A stretch of 64,000 bases of DNA, taken from positions 868,001 through 932,000 of the forward strand of contig NZ_CP167894.1 of the NCBI RefSeq assembly GCF_041504345.1, read 5' to 3'. This document shows positions 62,131 through 64,000 of the stretch, one piece after another (the first letter of the stretch is position 1; the number at the start of each line of letters is the position of its first letter). A program made the translations under genes and the position numbers. Origin of the DNA: Vibrio sp. BS-M-Sm-2 (lineage in GTDB: Bacteria; Pseudomonadota; Gammaproteobacteria; Enterobacterales; Vibrionaceae). Under the pieces are notes generated by a model, which saw nothing but the letters and a program-made list of their open reading frames with translations, was not told the origin of the DNA and searched no databases.

Positions 62131-64000
62131 TTACTTGTAAAAAGACTCATCCAGACCAGCACGTGTTAGTAGGCCATCACATGGCGCAAAACGATCACCG
62201 TACTTCTTAGCGAAATCGTTCATCATCTCAACCAATGATTTGATGCCGATTTGATCCATGTAACGGAACGGGCCACCAAGGAATGGAGGGAAACCGATAC
62301 CAAAAATCGCACCAATATCGCCATCACGAGGGCTGCGGATAATGCCGTCATCTAGACAACGAACCGCTTCGTTCAACATAGGCAATACACAACGCATCGC
62401 AATGTCATTATCACTTAGCTTAGGCTCAGGTTGTAGCTTAAGCAGCTTATAAACTGACTTATCGACTTCTTTCTTCTTACCTTTGTAAGTGTAGAAACCT
62501 TTACCGCTCTTACGGCCTTTACGGTTGTCATTCAACAGAATATCGAACACATCAGGGCCTTGGAAGCGGTCACCTAGCTCATTAACCAGAATCGGAATAA
62601 TCTTCGCGCCGATATCCACGCCAACCTCATCTAACAAGGTAATTGGGCCAACCGGGAAACCGAAGTCCAATAACGTGCTGTCGAGCTTTTCAATCGGCTC
62701 ATTTGCCAATAGCAGATGTGCAGCTTCATTCATGTACGGGGCAAGAATGCGGTTAACATAAAAACCTGCCGTGTCTTTGACAACAATCGGCGTTTTTCCT
62801 TGCTTCTTCGCCAATGCTACTACCGTCGAGATAGTCTCTTCTGAAGTTGTTTCATGAGGGATAACCTCAACTAGCGGCATTTTCTCTGCAGGGCTAAAGT
62901 AGTGAAGGCCGACTACATTTTCTGGTCGCTGCGCCTTCTCCGCAATCTTATGAATTGGTAATGAAGACGTATTGGTCGCGAAGATAGTCTCTGGCTTGGC
63001 ATTGGCTTCGATGTCCGAAACCATTGATTGCTTAAGGTCGAGATCTTCAAATACCGCTTCAATCACCACATCGGTATGGTTAAAACTGGTAAAGTCGATG
63101 CCACCAGACAGTTGAAGCATCTTACTTTCAAGGCCTGCTCGGCTCAGAATACGACGCTTACGCTGCTTATCGAACAACTTGAAGTTGTAGTTAAGCGCGT
63201 TCAGCACACCTTCATTTGATACGTCTTTGATGCGAACCGGTACTTTTGCTTTAGCTACACTCACATGGCTAATACCTGCGCCCATAAGTCCGCCGCCTAA
63301 CACACCAACACGCTTAACCGCTTTTGGTTCTGCATCTGCACCGTGTTCTTTCTTCATTTCAGTAGTAGCAAAGAAGATAGAACGAAGTGCTTTTGACTCA
63401 GAAGTCATTACTAACTCAGAGAAACGCTTCGCTTCGTACTGAAGACCTTTTTCAAAGCCGTTCTCTAGGCCATAACGAATCACATCAAGAATCGCATCAG
63501 CTGCAGGGTAATTACCACGCGTTTTCTGATTGGCCTTCTTGGAAGCTTGCTCAAAAATCACCTTGCGACCAAGACCCGTGCGTGAAATAAGTTTCTCTTT
63601 GGTAGAAGCTTGGCTTTTAGACGCCAGACGCTTACCTTTTTTGCTACCCGTATTCTTTTCAACAAAACTTTTCGCTACTTCAAGCAAGATAGTTTCAGGC
63701 ACACAAGCATCCACGACACCGAGCGATTTTGCTTTCTTAGCGCGCAGTTGTTTCCCCGTAAGAATAAGGTCGAGAGATGACAACAAACCGATAAGGCGAG
63801 GCAGACGCTGTGTACCACCAGAGCCCGGCAATAAGCCTAACTGCACTTCTGGCAGACCAAGACGAGTCTTATCTGAATCGGTACATACGCGGTAATCACA
63901 TGCCAGTGCGAGCTCTAATCCACCACCTAAACATGGGCCATGAATCGCTGCGACCACTGGGTACGGTAGTTCAGACAAAGTTTGGAACATCTCCTGCCCT
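62131..64000 (-). CDS. fadJ: FadJ, fatty acid beta-oxidation multifunctional subunit (5' end cut by window)
   Basis: Alpha subunit of the beta-oxidation complex with enoyl-CoA hydratase, 3-hydroxyacyl-CoA dehydrogenase and epimerase activities. The readable part is about 622 residues; E. coli FadJ is 714, so roughly 90 N-terminal residues lie past the right edge. The open methionine at 63990 is internal, not the start: the frame continues to the window end. Seen: hydratase motif [21 protein letters not shown] and [14 protein letters not shown], then the dehydrogenase NAD site [13 protein letters not shown], catalytic region [20 protein letters not shown], and the C-terminal [17 protein letters not shown]. 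Fatty acid degradation sits here not far from the PUFA synthase; in enterics fadJ is FadR-controlled. Confidence 0.95.
   Translation of the reverse strand, partial: GQEMFQTLSELPYPVVAAIHGPCLGGGLELALACDYRVCTDSDKTRLGLPEVQLGLLPGSGGTQRLPRLIGLLSSLDLILTGKQLRAKKAKSLGVVDACVPETILLEVAKSFVEKNTGSKKGKRLASKSQASTKEKLISRTGLGRKVIFEQASKKANQKTRGNYPAADAILDVIRYGLENGFEKGLQYEAKRFSELVMTSESKALRSIFFATTEMKKEHGADAEPKAVKRVGVLGGGLMGAGISHVSVAKAKVPVRIKDVSNEGVLNALNYNFKLFDKQRKRRILSRAGLESKMLQLSGGIDFTSFNHTDVVIEAVFEDLDLKQSMVSDIEANAKPETIFATNTSSLPIHKIAEKAQRPENVVGLHYFSPAEKMPLVEVIPHETTSEETISTVVALAKKQGKTPIVVKDTAGFYVNRILAPYMNEAAHLLLANEPIEKLDSTLLDFGFPVGPITLLDEVGVDIGAKIIPILVNELGDRFQGPDVFDILLNDNRKGRKSGKGFYTYKGKKKEVDKSVYKLLKLQPEPKLSDNDIAMRCVLPMLNEAVRCLDDGIIRSPRDGDIGAIFGIGFPPFLGGPFRYMDQIGIKSLVEMMNDFAKKYGDRFAPCDGLLTRAGLDESFYK

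Noticed and set aside
63988..63990. ATG at 63990 as the fadJ start
   Set aside because: The frame continues to the window edge and the known protein has about 90 more N-terminal residues.
1..64000. tRNA, rRNA, CRISPR array, insertion sequence or prophage
   Set aside because: I looked for T-loop-like sequences, repeat-spacer arrays and transposase or phage proteins and found none.

Overview
The window reads as chromosomal DNA of a marine Vibrio, most like the Splendidus group (inference from gene content and protein similarity; no database was searched). It has moderate GC, a tig-clpP-clpX-lon-hupB-ppiD block, menaquinone genes, a TRAP dicarboxylate system, rhombosortase and ComEA homologues, and a complete omega-3 polyunsaturated fatty acid (PUFA) synthase cluster. 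I saw no rRNA, tRNA, CRISPR array, insertion sequence or prophage. Almost everything is intact; only the two edge genes (menD at the left, fadJ at the right) are cut.

Left part (1-17.4 kb): menD-menF (minus) face alaA, yfbR and a dGTPase gene (plus). Then come tapT, the rhombosortase gene, and comEA with ppiD, hupB, lon, clpX, clpP and tig, all minus. This is the protein quality-control block. lon has its own heat-shock-type promoter between it and the clpX terminator.

Middle (17.4-44.3 kb): dctB-dctD (plus) encode a C4-dicarboxylate sensor and a sigma54 activator. They converge on dctPQM (minus), which has a near-consensus -24/-12 promoter upstream of dctP. Next is the PUFA locus: a hotdog thioesterase resembling Orf6 of Photobacterium, the phosphopantetheinyl transferase pfaE (minus), and pfaA-pfaB-pfaC-pfaD (plus, about 17.5 kb, overlapping or tightly spaced). 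PfaA carries five tandem ACPs. The roughly 0.7 kb leader before pfaA is the most interesting non-coding DNA in the window. It has a near-consensus FadR operator where an activator would sit, and downstream two short ORFs that overlap each other and pfaA in ATGA/TAATG fashion.

Right part (44.3-64 kb): an HflX-type GTPase with an acidic insert, a secreted subtilisin, and a minus-strand sugar uptake locus (response regulator, histidine kinase, binding protein, two permeases, ATPase) laid out like the Pseudomonas gltR/gtrS-gts glucose system. These are followed by selO, an unlisted 33-residue membrane peptide gene, a LysE/RhtB exporter, prmB, smrB, sixA, an M16 peptidase and fadJ. Intrinsic terminators separate most of these units.
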